Below, one piece after another: positions 1 to 8,251 of a DNA stretch of 64,000 nt. The notes under the pieces were generated by a model that was not told the DNA's origin, did no database searches, and saw only the letters and a list, made by a program, of their open reading frames with translations. This stretch comes from Fructobacillus tropaeoli. GTDB taxonomy: Bacteria; Bacillota; Bacilli; Lactobacillales; Lactobacillaceae. How positions within the stretch are numbered: the first letter of the stretch is position 1; every line of letters starts with the position of its first letter. The translations under genes and the position numbers were made by a program. Location: NCBI RefSeq assembly GCF_001047135.2, contig NZ_DF968081.1:94368-158367 (forward strand). Reading direction: 5' to 3'.

Positions 1-247
1 CCCAGTGCATCCCCTTTGTTCGTTTTGGTGTTATATACATTCTATAGGCTAGGTCACAGGCTAATAAATGGCCTAATCCCATGTAACTGTTATATAGAAC
101 GGGGTCTAATTTATTAATAAGATTTAACTGTTTATCATGTAACGCCATGATTTTATCGAACATGTTACGTCTGGCCTTGTTATCTTGACCAGCATAATAC
201 AACCCCGCACATTCTCGGCATATCACTGCCCCCCCCATCTTGATCAT
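1..247 (-). CDS. Partial hypothetical protein, C-terminus beyond the left edge
   Basis: An open minus-strand frame runs from ATG at 247 off the left edge (about 82 codons seen). It reads MIKMGGAVICRECAGLYYAG at the start and continues with a Lys/Asn-rich helical stretch. I do not recognise it. A CREC motif near residue 11 could be half of a metal knuckle. A run of eight C (229-236 on the plus strand) encodes the Gly-Gly at residues 5-6, so slippage there would switch the frame; a second ATG at 238 sits just before the run. The neighbours (HsdS fragment, ArpU-like gene, repeats beside tmRNA) suggest a mobile-element gene. Confidence 0.5.
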   Translation of the reverse strand, partial: MIKMGGAVICRECAGLYYAGQDNKARRNMFDKIMALHDKQLNLINKLDPVLYNSYMGLGHLLACDLAYRMYITPKRTKGMHW

Positions 248-634
248 TTAAGAGAGCACACACATATCGTTTCCTTGGATCATACGCCAATTTTCAAAAG
301 TTTTTTCTGGGGTGGTTATGAACCGCCAAGCGTTGCTGTGTAGCCATTTGTATTTTTAAAAAGTACCCCATAAATCCACCCTAAAAACCCGACAAAAACA
401 GCTAAATATTTTTATCAAATGCCTGTTTACTAGGCTTTTAGGGGATGTCCCCCCCCCTACCTAAAAATTTCAAAAATTGAACTTTCACACAAGATGACGA
501 TATGTGAGCGCTCTCTTCGTCAAACAGACGGGGGCGGGGGTATCCAACCTTTTATATCTTCATTCCTACAAAATACACCATTACAAAATAAAAACGCTTA
601 AATCATCTTATATAGCTTATTTATATAATCAAAT
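248..634. other. Gene-poor stretch of the integrated element
   Basis: I see no convincing gene here. A nine-C run at about 450-458 follows TAGGGGATGT and can fold with the GGGG into a short hairpin. A small plus-strand frame beginning at 504 has no ribosome binding site and runs into the end of the convergent hsdS-like gene, so I do not call it. Confidence 0.4.
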
Positions 635-654
635 AAAAAAGCCCTTTCGGACTT
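635..654 (-). terminator. Terminator of the hsdS-like gene
   Basis: On the minus strand a short stem with a GAAA loop (AAGTCC/GGGCTT) is followed by six T. It lies just past the stop codon of the HsdS-like ORF. Confidence 0.7.
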
Positions 655-663
655 TAGTGGCTA

Positions 664-1284
664 TTATACAAACATTTTTTGCAAGAAGCCTTTTTTCTGT
701 TCCTTAAGTAAATCTAGCTTACGCTGATAAAGAGTGATAGTGTTGTCTAATTGTTGGAAGAATGAGCCGATTTTTTGTTGTTCTGAAAGATTTGGCGTAG
801 GTATCTCTATTTCGAACATCTTTGTTTTCGATATGTTATATCGTGATATCCTTTGTGCTAGGAAGGTTATTTTCTTTCGAATTGAAGGTGATCTTAGCAT
901 GGATGCCATATAATTTAAATCAAAAGATACTCGAGGACGATATCCAAATGTAAAGCTATTTAAATATACATTTTTAGTATCGTGTGTCCAAACAGATGAC
1001 ATACCAACTTCTTCGGGTGTTTCTGAAGAAGTTGTAAAAAATACATCGCCCTTTTGAACTTGGTTCTGTTTCTCATCGATTTCAATTGCATCAAGCTGAT
1101 CTAGGGTTGCTATAGGATTTTGAAAAACATTCACATAGGTTACAAACTTTGCTGATCCATGACCAAAATTTTCTTTGGTTTTTCCAGTTAAGCCAGTAAA
1201 AGTATCCCCAACATCTCCTAACTTACGCTCTTCCCAAGCATCAGTAAATCCTTTAAATCTTATATCTGGTACTCTATCGACCAT
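664..1284 (-). CDS. hsdS: Type I restriction specificity subunit, single-TRD half
   Basis: The 206-residue product starts VPDIRFKGFTDAWEERKLGD, the typical opening of an HsdS target-recognition domain. It ends in the coiled conserved-region segment LDNTITLYQRKLDLLKEQKK typical of a half-subunit. Full HsdS proteins have two such domains and about 400 residues, so this is half size. The start is the ATG at 1284, seven bases after GAGGAG; an in-frame codon at 1299 lacks a site. No hsdM or hsdR is visible in the window. It may be a truncated relic, a recombination donor for a full hsdS outside the window, or a functional half-subunit that dimerises. Family assignment is firm; function is uncertain. 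Confidence 0.8.
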   Translation of the reverse strand: MVDRVPDIRFKGFTDAWEERKLGDVGDTFTGLTGKTKENFGHGSAKFVTYVNVFQNPIATLDQLDAIEIDEKQNQVQKGDVFFTTSSETPEEVGMSSVWTHDTKNVYLNSFTFGYRPRVSFDLNYMASMLRSPSIRKKITFLAQRISRYNISKTKMFEIEIPTPNLSEQQKIGSFFQQLDNTITLYQRKLDLLKEQKKGFLQKMFV

Positions 1285-1527
1285 GAGTGCGCTCCTCATT
1301 GTTATTAACTAGTTAAATCGTATAGTTTTCAAAATATCAAAGCAATAGCATTTTACTAATCTTAACAAATAAAACACCTACTCATTAGACCACTTCACAC
1401 GGGCTATATTTTGCCCCTAATACAGACTTTCTAACTCTTAATGTCTAATCTCATACTAGAACAAACAAAAAAACCTCCACGGGCTTTATATGGCGTATTT
1501 ATTTAATGTGTTATAAGTGGTCTGATT
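1285..1527. other. Intergenic, nothing recognised
   Basis: This AT-rich stretch between the HsdS-like and ArpU-like genes has no ORF or clear hairpin that I can support. Confidence 0.4.
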
Positions 1528-1860
1528 CTAATACTGTTCTATCAGTTCGGACTGCTTAACTGACCTTACTAACCTGTTAATTTTGGCGTTCGTTCTTTCT
1601 ATCTTGGACGCTGTGCCTACGATATTCTTGTACTCGCTGAACTGCTTGCCTTGTTTATAGTGTTCATAATGCATTTGTACAAAGTCAGGCGGAAGCGTGG
1701 CAATGAACGGATCAAGCGTCCTATGTACGTCTTCAAAGTATAAGCACATTTCCTTTTCAAGTTTCGATGTAAACCCTGCCCGCTTTCTTTGTTCAATCTT
1801 CTCTAATGTCCAGCCGCTATTATATTTAAAATATTCTCTTAAAACTTCCCACCTTTTCAT
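1528..1860 (-). CDS. ArpU-like phage transcriptional regulator
   Basis: A 110-residue basic, helical protein starting MKRWEVLREYFKYNSGWTLE. Size, charge and the C-terminal region of the form KNIVGTASKIERTNAKINR resemble the ArpU/RinA-type late regulators of Gram-positive prophages, which control lysis or packaging genes. The start is ATG at 1860 with GGGGGA upstream; an in-frame GTG at 1872 would overlap that site. No other phage structural genes are in the window, so this is the edge of a prophage or phage-derived island that continues to the left. The assignment is by overall resemblance and is moderate. Confidence 0.55.
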   Translation of the reverse strand: MKRWEVLREYFKYNSGWTLEKIEQRKRAGFTSKLEKEMCLYFEDVHRTLDPFIATLPPDFVQMHYEHYKQGKQFSEYKNIVGTASKIERTNAKINRLVRSVKQSELIEQY

Positions 1861-1992
1861 GTCATCCCCCACAAATGTTTTTAAGACAATTATACAGGAA
1901 GACCTGACGCACTAAATCAGTGCCCCAGCGTACTTTCAAGCGTGCCTGCAAACACGGTTGTTAGTTGTCCACTACTGGACAATACAAAAATA

Positions 1993-2218
1993 TCCGCTAC
2001 TTTTCCGCTACAGTTTTAATCCGTGTTGTTGTTCATTACCTGCGGTACTGTTTCGGTGCTTCTGGCGTTTTCTGTCCGTTTATCCGATTTTATCCGCTAC
2101 TTTTTGCGTATTCTGACATATTTTGGCCAAAATAAAAACGGCTATAAAAGCCGTCACATTGCTAGGGTGCAAGTGTTTTTTATCCTCTAATTTATCCGCT
2201 ACTTTTTCCGCTACTTTT
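1993..2218. repeat. Cluster of TCCGCTAC(TTTT) direct repeats beside ssrA
   Basis: TCCGCTACTTTT occurs at 1993-2004, 2093-2104, 2195-2206 and 2207-2218, and the 8-base core also at 2004-2011. All are in the same orientation and lie within 310 bases of the 3' end of tmRNA. Arrays like this are typical arm-type binding sites of tyrosine integrases in attL/attR ends. The tmRNA 3' end is a classic integration target. Reading them as integrase sites is inference, as no integrase gene is in view. Confidence 0.6.
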
Positions 2219-2302
2219 GTTGATTGTCAGTGACGTTCAAAAAATAAAAATAGCTTAAGACTGGGATTTTTGACGCCTCTTAACGTCTCCTGATGTTATC
2301 AA

Positions 2303-2656
2303 TGGACTCGAGGGGAGTCGAACCCCTGTCCAAACCGCCCGCCACACTAGCTTCTACATTCATAGGGCAATGATTAATACCACAGCCAAAGCAGTCATTG
2401 TCCAGAACTTGACTCTGACTGGGAACCTAATTGATTTAAACTTAACCGTGCAGGCATCACCATTAAGCCGATCTGACCATTTATTAAACCAAGACCACCA
2501 TGTCAGCCTAACAATCTTGGCTACGAATCACTGGTTTTTAGGCAGCGACAGCGTAAGAGTTATTGTTTTTTGCAGTTAAATGTCTGCCCGCTTTACGCCC
2601 GGATGGCGGAATGCAGCTAATGCTCGTAACAGCCTGTCGAATTCCAAGACGAGCCC
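2303..2656 (-). ncRNA. ssrA: tmRNA
   Basis: Transfer-messenger RNA, which rescues stalled ribosomes and tags the nascent chain. The 5' end GGGCTCG (from 2656) pairs with the 3' end CGAGTCC, and CCA is encoded (ending at 2303). The 3' part has a T-arm GGTTCGACTCC-type sequence. The tag reading frame is at 2538-2573 and encodes AKNNNSYAVAA followed by TAA. The length of about 354 nt fits the lactobacilli. The 3' end is intact although an element appears to be inserted right behind it, as expected when the element carries the duplicated end. Confidence 0.96.
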
Positions 2657-2661
2657 AAAAC

Positions 2662-2688
2662 AAAAAGCCGAGGAAAATTCCTCAGCTT
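2662..2688 (-). terminator. Adhesin terminator nested in the ssrA leader
   Basis: A hairpin with a GAGGAA/TTCCTC core and outer AAGC/GCTT is followed by TTTTTG on the minus strand. It would terminate transcripts of the LPQTG gene. It also lies between the ssrA promoter and the mature tmRNA 5' end. Confidence 0.65.
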
Positions 2689-2690
2689 CC

Positions 2691-2700
2691 ATTATAGCAA
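2691..2700 (-). promoter_or_regulatory. Extended -10 promoter of ssrA
   Basis: TTGCTATAAT on the minus strand (TATAAT at 2691-2696) is a perfect -10 with a TGC extension. TTGACT lies 21 bases upstream, too far for a normal -35. The same TTGCTATAAT string precedes metG and the ECF gene. Confidence 0.65.
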
Positions 2701-2715
2701 AAACTTTATCGAGTA

Positions 2716-5700
2716 TCAGTCAATTCCGTTTTTCTTATTACGCTTCTTCAATAAAATCAGTCCAAAGGTAGCCGAAATTAATCCAATTTCAAGCGCTTTT
2801 TGACCCGTCGACTTTTCTTGATGATTACCAGTTTGTGGTAATACACTAGTTGCTTTTGTTGTTGCGTTTACCAAACTGTCAGATGTGTTGACCTGACTAG
2901 GTGAGTCAATCGTCGAACTTGTTTCTGATTTCTGAGTCGTTGACTGACCACTGTTGCTTGGCGTCGTTCCTGAATCCTGAGTCGTTGACTGACCACTACT
3001 ACTTGGCGTCGTTTTCGGACCCTGATTTGTATTTGATGTCGTGTCATTACCACTTGTCACAGTTACTGTCACGGTCTGAGTGTAAATATTACCGCTACCA
3101 TCCGTATAAGAATAAGTTACAGGATAGGTGCCTGGCTTCGTTGTATCTACATGACCTGTCACGGTAATCTTTGTCAAATCAATTGGTTGACCGTTTGCAT
3201 CAGTAGCACCAGAGAAACTATCTGCTGGGGTCCATTTTGTACTTGGTCCAGCAATCAAATCACCACCCTTAATAGTGATACTATCCTTACTTGCTACAAC
3301 AGTAATTGTCGCTGTTTGAGACCGTTTATTACCTTGGGCATCGGTGTAGGAATAAGTGACAGGGTAAGTGCCTGGCGTAGTTGGGTCAACTTTACCATCG
3401 ACCGTTACCTTGCTCAAATCCACCGGCTAGCCATTTTCATCCGTTGCACCCGAGAAGTTGTCTGCTGGTGTCCACTTTGTATCAGGACCAGCAATCAAGG
3501 TACTATCTTTAGCCGTTAAACTACCCTTGCTTGGATTGACCGTTACTGTTACCTTCTGAGAATGAGTATTTCCTTAGCCATCAGTATAAATGTAAGTAAT
3601 CGGGTATGAACCTGGCTTAGTTGTATCAACTGTGCCATCAACCGTTACCTTACTCAAATCCACTGGTTGGCCATTTTCATCCGTTGCACCCGAGAAATTA
3701 TCCGCTGGTGTCCACTTTGTATCAGGACCAGCAATCAAGGTACTATCTTTAGCAGTTAAACTGCCCTTACTTGAATTAACTGTGACTGTCACAGTCTTTG
3801 AATAGTGGTTACCAGTTTCATCCGTGTAAGAATAAGTAACAGGATAAGTACCAGGCTTCGTCGTGTCCACATGACCCGTCACGGTGATCTTTGACAAATC
3901 AATTAGTTGACCGTTTGCATCAGTAGCACCAGAGAAGTTGTCTGCTGGTGTCCACTTCGTGTTTGGGCCGGCAACAATCGTACTATCAGCGGCATTGATA
4001 CTACCTTGGCTAGCCAACACAGTGATCGTGGCAGGAGTACTATGATAGTGCTCTTGCTGATCAGTATAGCTATATGTGACTTGGTAAGTACCAGCTTTTT
4101 GCGGATTGACGCTGCCCGAAACTTGAACCTTACTCAAATCAAGTACGTTGCCGTTTTCATCAGTAGCACTGACAACATTGTCACTCGTATTCCACTTCGA
4201 GTTGACTAAAATCGTACTGTCCTTGGCCTTCAAACTACTCTAACTTGGCACCACGGTCACATTGGCCGTCTTTGTAACAGCTTTGCCACTCGTATCAGTA
4301 TAAATATAAGTATAAGTAATTGGATAGGTTCCTGGGTCTGTAGTCTTCACCGAACCACTAACCTGAACTTTACTCAAATCAACAGCTGATCCATTTTGAT
4401 CCACGGCACTCAAAAAGTTTTGGCTAGCGGACCATTGCGCCGTAGGACCAGCAACAATCGTGCTGTCTTGGACGTTCAACGTTGCTTGACCAAGAACTTT
4501 ATCATAAACAACGTTGTAGGAAAGTTGACCAGAATCATTATTAACCGTCGTTGAGTCAAAATAAGTTGGTTGAATGCCTTCAATGCTATAGCCAGCAATG
4601 GTTGGTGCCGTTACTGCAGCAAAGTTATTACTATTAGCTCCACTGGCCAGCTGCCAATCCGTACAAGTAGGTTGGCCATTGACCAATGTTCCTTGACGGC
4701 GATAAATGGCCGACTGAACGGTTGATGAGGCAATCTTATTGCCACTCTTATCCACGTAGTTAATGGTACGAGAAACGGTATTATTCTGTGCTGGGTCAAA
4801 AGTAAATGAATCAACCGAAACAGTTTGCAAGTTGCTATCTAATCCGGTCGATGCCCCAATCGATAAGGCTAATGGATCCTGGAAATCAGTAACTGGAATG
4901 GAAAATGTATGGCCCAGGTAATCCAGTCTCATGTGTCCATTCCCATCATAGGTCACTGTAAATGGCATTGCTTTACCAGCTACTGGATATTTAGTAGGAT
5001 CCAAGTCCAAAAAACCGCCATCGTAACGAATATTACTATCTTGCCCCTTTTGATCCACATCGCTATGAAAACCAGAAACATAAGAATCTACGTTACTATC
5101 GTGGTGATCACCACCATCAATCGGCCAGGTATCAAAAACATAACCGGATGAGGTTGGTAGGCCCAATACGCTAATACCACCACCTAATGAACCGATTTCC
5201 CCAACAGTTCCATGATGGAAGGCAATTCCAATGCCATCGGCACCTTGAGCATCCTGTAATTTGCTTCCAAGGTTAATTGTTCCGTGCAACACGAAAGCGT
5301 CATTGGCATTAATCTTAGTTTTCAGCGTGATGTTTCCTTCAACACCACCTATATCTGGTGTTAAAGTAGCAGTATTTCTGCTGGCATCATAAGTTGTATC
5401 GCCGCCTAATTTAAACCACTGCAAAAAATTATCCTTGGTAACTGTCACTGAAAGATTATCATTTGTTACTGGTTGAGTTGTGCCTTGGGTTAAATTAGCA
5501 CCCAATAAGGCAGCATTACTCGTTGCAGAATCCGTTGCTTCGCGCAAATCCAGTGTTTGTTCTGTAGCTTGACTCTGGCTACCTTGATTGCTGCCACTAG
5601 TTGCATCGGTAGTGCTGGAACCAGCAGTACTTGAATCAGTAGCGCTTCCAGTTTTCTGGCTTTGTGACTGAGTAGCGCTACTAGTGCTAGTGCTTTGCGA

Positions 5701-6192
5701 TTGCGTGCCACTTCCAGTACTGGTGCTTTATGACTGATTATTATTGGCTGTCGAACTACTTGTATTACTTGCAGCTTGGCTCTGATTTTGAGCAGTAGTT
5801 GTCCCCTGTAACGTTGCCGTTTGCTGTGCACCTTGTTCTCCAGCACTGGTTGAACTTTGTTGCGTACCCGTACTTTGTGACGCCGCACTTTGACTAGTCG
5901 TGCTTGCCGGATTTAATCCTTGAGCAGCAGTACTCTGAGGATTTAGTCCCTGCGCTACCAAGCTTTGGCTACCTGTACTCTGATTATTTGTTATCTGTGA
6001 ACTGGCAGTCTGACTTTGTTGACTTGCTGACTCATTTGTATTTGTTGTTTTTTCTGTTGTTTGAGAACTAGAAACATCATCGGCTTGAGCCTGCTGGTGA
6101 GCACCTTCTACAGCCACCATACTAACACCCGCTAAAGCTGTTACCCATAATTTCTTAGCCTTATATAATTTGTATGTTTGCTTTTTGTTCAT
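2716..6192 (-). pseudogene. LPQTG lectin-like adhesin interrupted by four in-frame stops
   Basis: One continuous reading frame of 1158 codons is broken only by TAA at 5728-5730, TAG at 4240-4242, TAA at 3574-3576 and TAG at 3427-3429; there is no frameshift. Order of parts: KxYKxxKxW-type signal peptide (YKLYKAKKLW near residues 7-16); a Ser/Gln/Thr-rich stalk to about residue 230; an L-type lectin-like domain of about 230 residues with GADGIGIAFHHG and VFDTWPIDGGDHHDSN; several Ig-like repeats of about 80 residues, each with a motif such as TKWTPADNFSGATD and GTYPVTYSYTD; a Ser/Thr/Gln linker; LPQTG, a membrane helix and KKRNKK. The real stop is TGA. The first ATG has GGGAG upstream. It would be a sortase-anchored glycan-binding adhesin. 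As read, only a secreted stub of 154 residues is made unless stops are read through. Confidence 0.85.
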
Positions 6193-6296
6193 AGCTCATT
6201 CTCCCTTTCGGGAAAATACTAACATTTTTATTTCTCTATTTCAATTACATTTCTTTTTGATTACTTTTAATAAAGATGTATTCTAATTTGCGATTT

Positions 6297-6313
6297 AGGA
6301 CAAAAATTGTCCT
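6297..6313. promoter_or_regulatory. Perfect palindrome upstream of the adhesin
   Basis: AGGACAAAAATTGTCCT is a perfect inverted repeat with 7-base arms, about 105 bases upstream of the adhesin start codon and next to an AT-rich promoter-like segment. It looks like a dimeric repressor site. The regulator is not known. Confidence 0.45.
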
Positions 6314-6433
6314 TATAATTATTTATACTTTCATTAACTAATGTTGTAATCGGTTAAGCTAATATTGATTCAAATCAGAACCATCCCAGTAAAAAAGCCC
6401 ATTACTGATAGTACCAGGCTGGTTAGTTTACAT

Positions 6434-6508
6434 AAAAAAACGCCGTAACCAGAAATTAAACATCGCTTCTCTTTCTCGCGACAAATTTCCCATTACAGGC
6501 GTTTTATT
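6434..6508 (-). terminator. Terminator of the fab/acc operon
   Basis: Arms AAACGCC and GGCGTTT with adjoining GTAA/TTAC enclose a long loop. The minus-strand copy ends in a run of seven T. It lies immediately after accA. The rest of the 6193-6514 gap is AT-rich adhesin promoter region. Confidence 0.6.
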
Positions 6509-6514
6509 TTTTAT

Positions 6515-7312
6515 TTAGAAAGCCCGAAAACGCTTATGTCGTTGTTGAATCAACTCGTCGTCAGACAATGTCTGCAATTCCCGGATTTCATCTGATAACT
6601 TTTCCTTCATGCCATTAAAAATCTTGCCATGATTATGACCTTCTGGAATCACCTGGTCAATCACATTTTCCTTCATCAAATCAGCAGCCGTCAAGCCCAT
6701 AATGCCAGCAGCTTCATTTGCTCGCTTGGCATCTTTCCACAAAATCGAAGCAAAGCCTTCGGGTGACAAAATTGAGTATGTGGCGTTTTCAAACATCCAC
6801 ACTTGGTCAGCTGTGGCCAAAGCCAAGGCACCACCGGAACCACCTTCACCATAGATAATAGAGATGATTGGGACCGGCAACTTCATTGACTTCAGAATTG
6901 ACTGAGCAATTGCTTCCCCTTGACCCAAGGCTTCAGCGTCCTTGCCAGGAAAGGCACCCGGTGTGTTGACGAAGGTCACGATTGGACGGTGGAACTTTGC
7001 TGCTTGTTCCATCAACCGTTGCGCCTTCCGGTAGCCCCAAGGCTGTGGCGAACCATTTCGCTTGGACAACTTATCGTTGATGTCCGTTCCCTTATCAATG
7101 GCGATAACAGTAACAGGCTGGCCGTTTAATCGTGCCAAACCACCGATAACTGATTTATCATCACCATAAAGGCGGTCGCCATGTAATTCAATGAAATCAT
7201 CAAAGATGCCATTGACTAATTCGCGCGCCATAAAGCGGTCTTCGCGGGATTTCTTCACCACTTCAGCTGGATCAATTTCTTTTTTAAACAATGTTTTGAT
7301 AAATTCGAACAT
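6515..7312 (-). CDS. accA: Acetyl-CoA carboxylase carboxyltransferase subunit alpha
   Basis: The 265-residue protein forms, with AccD, the carboxyltransferase that moves CO2 from carboxybiotin to acetyl-CoA to give malonyl-CoA. It has the family segments TPGAFPGKDAE and GEGGSGGALALA (around residue 155), the oxyanion/crotonase-fold region, and ends RHKRFRAF. Length matches the short alpha subunits of lactobacilli. It is the last gene of the fab operon. Its ATG is directly at the end of accD (stop and start adjacent near 7312), so the two subunits are probably translationally coupled. Confidence 0.96.
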   Translation of the reverse strand: MFEFIKTLFKKEIDPAEVVKKSREDRFMARELVNGIFDDFIELHGDRLYGDDKSVIGGLARLNGQPVTVIAIDKGTDINDKLSKRNGSPQPWGYRKAQRLMEQAAKFHRPIVTFVNTPGAFPGKDAEALGQGEAIAQSILKSMKLPVPIISIIYGEGGSGGALALATADQVWMFENATYSILSPEGFASILWKDAKRANEAAGIMGLTAADLMKENVIDQVIPEGHNHGKIFNGMKEKLSDEIRELQTLSDDELIQQRHKRFRAF

Positions 7313-8154
7313 TATTCAGCCTCCTGTTGGTGTAATGACACAATATTGGCAATCATGTCAGCCATGTCTTGGCGAGGAACAATCTTGTCAACAAAGCCGT
7401 TTTCCAAGAGCGTTTCCACTCGTTGGAAGTCCTTTGGTAACTTTTCATGAATCGTTGATTCAATCACACGAGCACCGGCAAAACCAACCAAAGCGTGTGG
7501 TTCGGCTAACGTGACATCACCCTGCATCGCAAAGGAAGCAGTCACACCACCGGTCGTTGGGTCGGTCAGCACAACTAAGTACAACAGACCTGCTTCCTGA
7601 TGGGCGGCAACAGCAGCTGATACCTTAGCCATCTGCATCAAGGAATTGATTCCTTCTTGCATTCGCGCCCCACCAGAAGCCGTAAACATCACGACTGGCA
7701 AGCGGTTTTCTGTGGCATACTCGAAGAGACGGGTAATCTTTTCGCCGGTCATTGAGCCCAACGAGGCCATCATAAAGTAAGCGTCCATGATGCCCAAGGC
7801 AACCTTTTCGCCTTCAATCGTAGCCGTTCCAGTCAAAACGGACTCGTTCATCTCAGTTTGCTTCTTAGCCCGGGCTAATTTTTCCTCATAACCAGGAAAA
7901 TCAGAATGATCAATCGTCAAGTCAGCGTTCATCTCGACGAAGTCTTCAGTCAACAAGGCCACCCGTTCGTGTGCCTGCAAACGGAAACCGTAATTACACT
8001 TTGGACATACGCGGTATGGCCCCAGCTCCTTGTTATAAATTTGTTCGCCACAATATGGGCAAGCCAGAAAGAGGCCGTCAGGAATCCTATCCTTAATGGC
8101 ATCGGTCACCTTAATCTTATTTTGTTCAGGTTTTTTTGAATTAAATAAATCCAT
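7312..8154 (-). CDS. accD: Acetyl-CoA carboxylase carboxyltransferase subunit beta
   Basis: A 280-residue beta subunit of the carboxyltransferase. The N-terminal four-cysteine zinc ribbon is visible (C32, C35, C50, C53: CPYCGEQ and CPKCNYGF). The crotonase-like core includes SGGARMQEG and TDPTTGGVTASFAM. It is separated from accC by 97 bases that contain a strong hairpin without a T-run, so it is still in the operon. It overlaps the start of accA. Confidence 0.96.
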   Translation of the reverse strand: MDLFNSKKPEQNKIKVTDAIKDRIPDGLFLACPYCGEQIYNKELGPYRVCPKCNYGFRLQAHERVALLTEDFVEMNADLTIDHSDFPGYEEKLARAKKQTEMNESVLTGTATIEGEKVALGIMDAYFMMASLGSMTGEKITRLFEYATENRLPVVMFTASGGARMQEGINSLMQMAKVSAAVAAHQEAGLLYLVVLTDPTTGGVTASFAMQGDVTLAEPHALVGFAGARVIESTIHEKLPKDFQRVETLLENGFVDKIVPRQDMADMIANIVSLHQQEAE

Positions 8155-8217
8155 ATTATTTTGGGCTCTGCCCTCTCCCCCTCATCACTGTTTGGGTCTA
8201 AAGTTTCTTAAGCAAGT

Positions 8218-8241
8218 GAAAGCCGCTCAAAGGCGGCTTTC
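8218..8241 (-). other. Intercistronic stem-loop between accC and accD
   Basis: GAAAGCCGC and GCGGCTTTC form a perfect 9-bp stem with a six-base loop. No T-run follows on the minus strand, so it is more likely an mRNA processing or stability element than a terminator. Confidence 0.55.
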
Positions 8242-8251
8242 GTCAAGAAAT

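Noticed and set aside
504..707. Plus-strand ORF of 67 codons
   Set aside because: No ribosome binding site, low-complexity Tyr/Lys-rich sequence, and it overlaps the hsdS terminator and gene end.
2370..2771. Two small plus-strand ORFs (2370-2579, 2580-2771)
   Set aside because: They are antisense to tmRNA and the adhesin end; the tmRNA fully explains the sequence.
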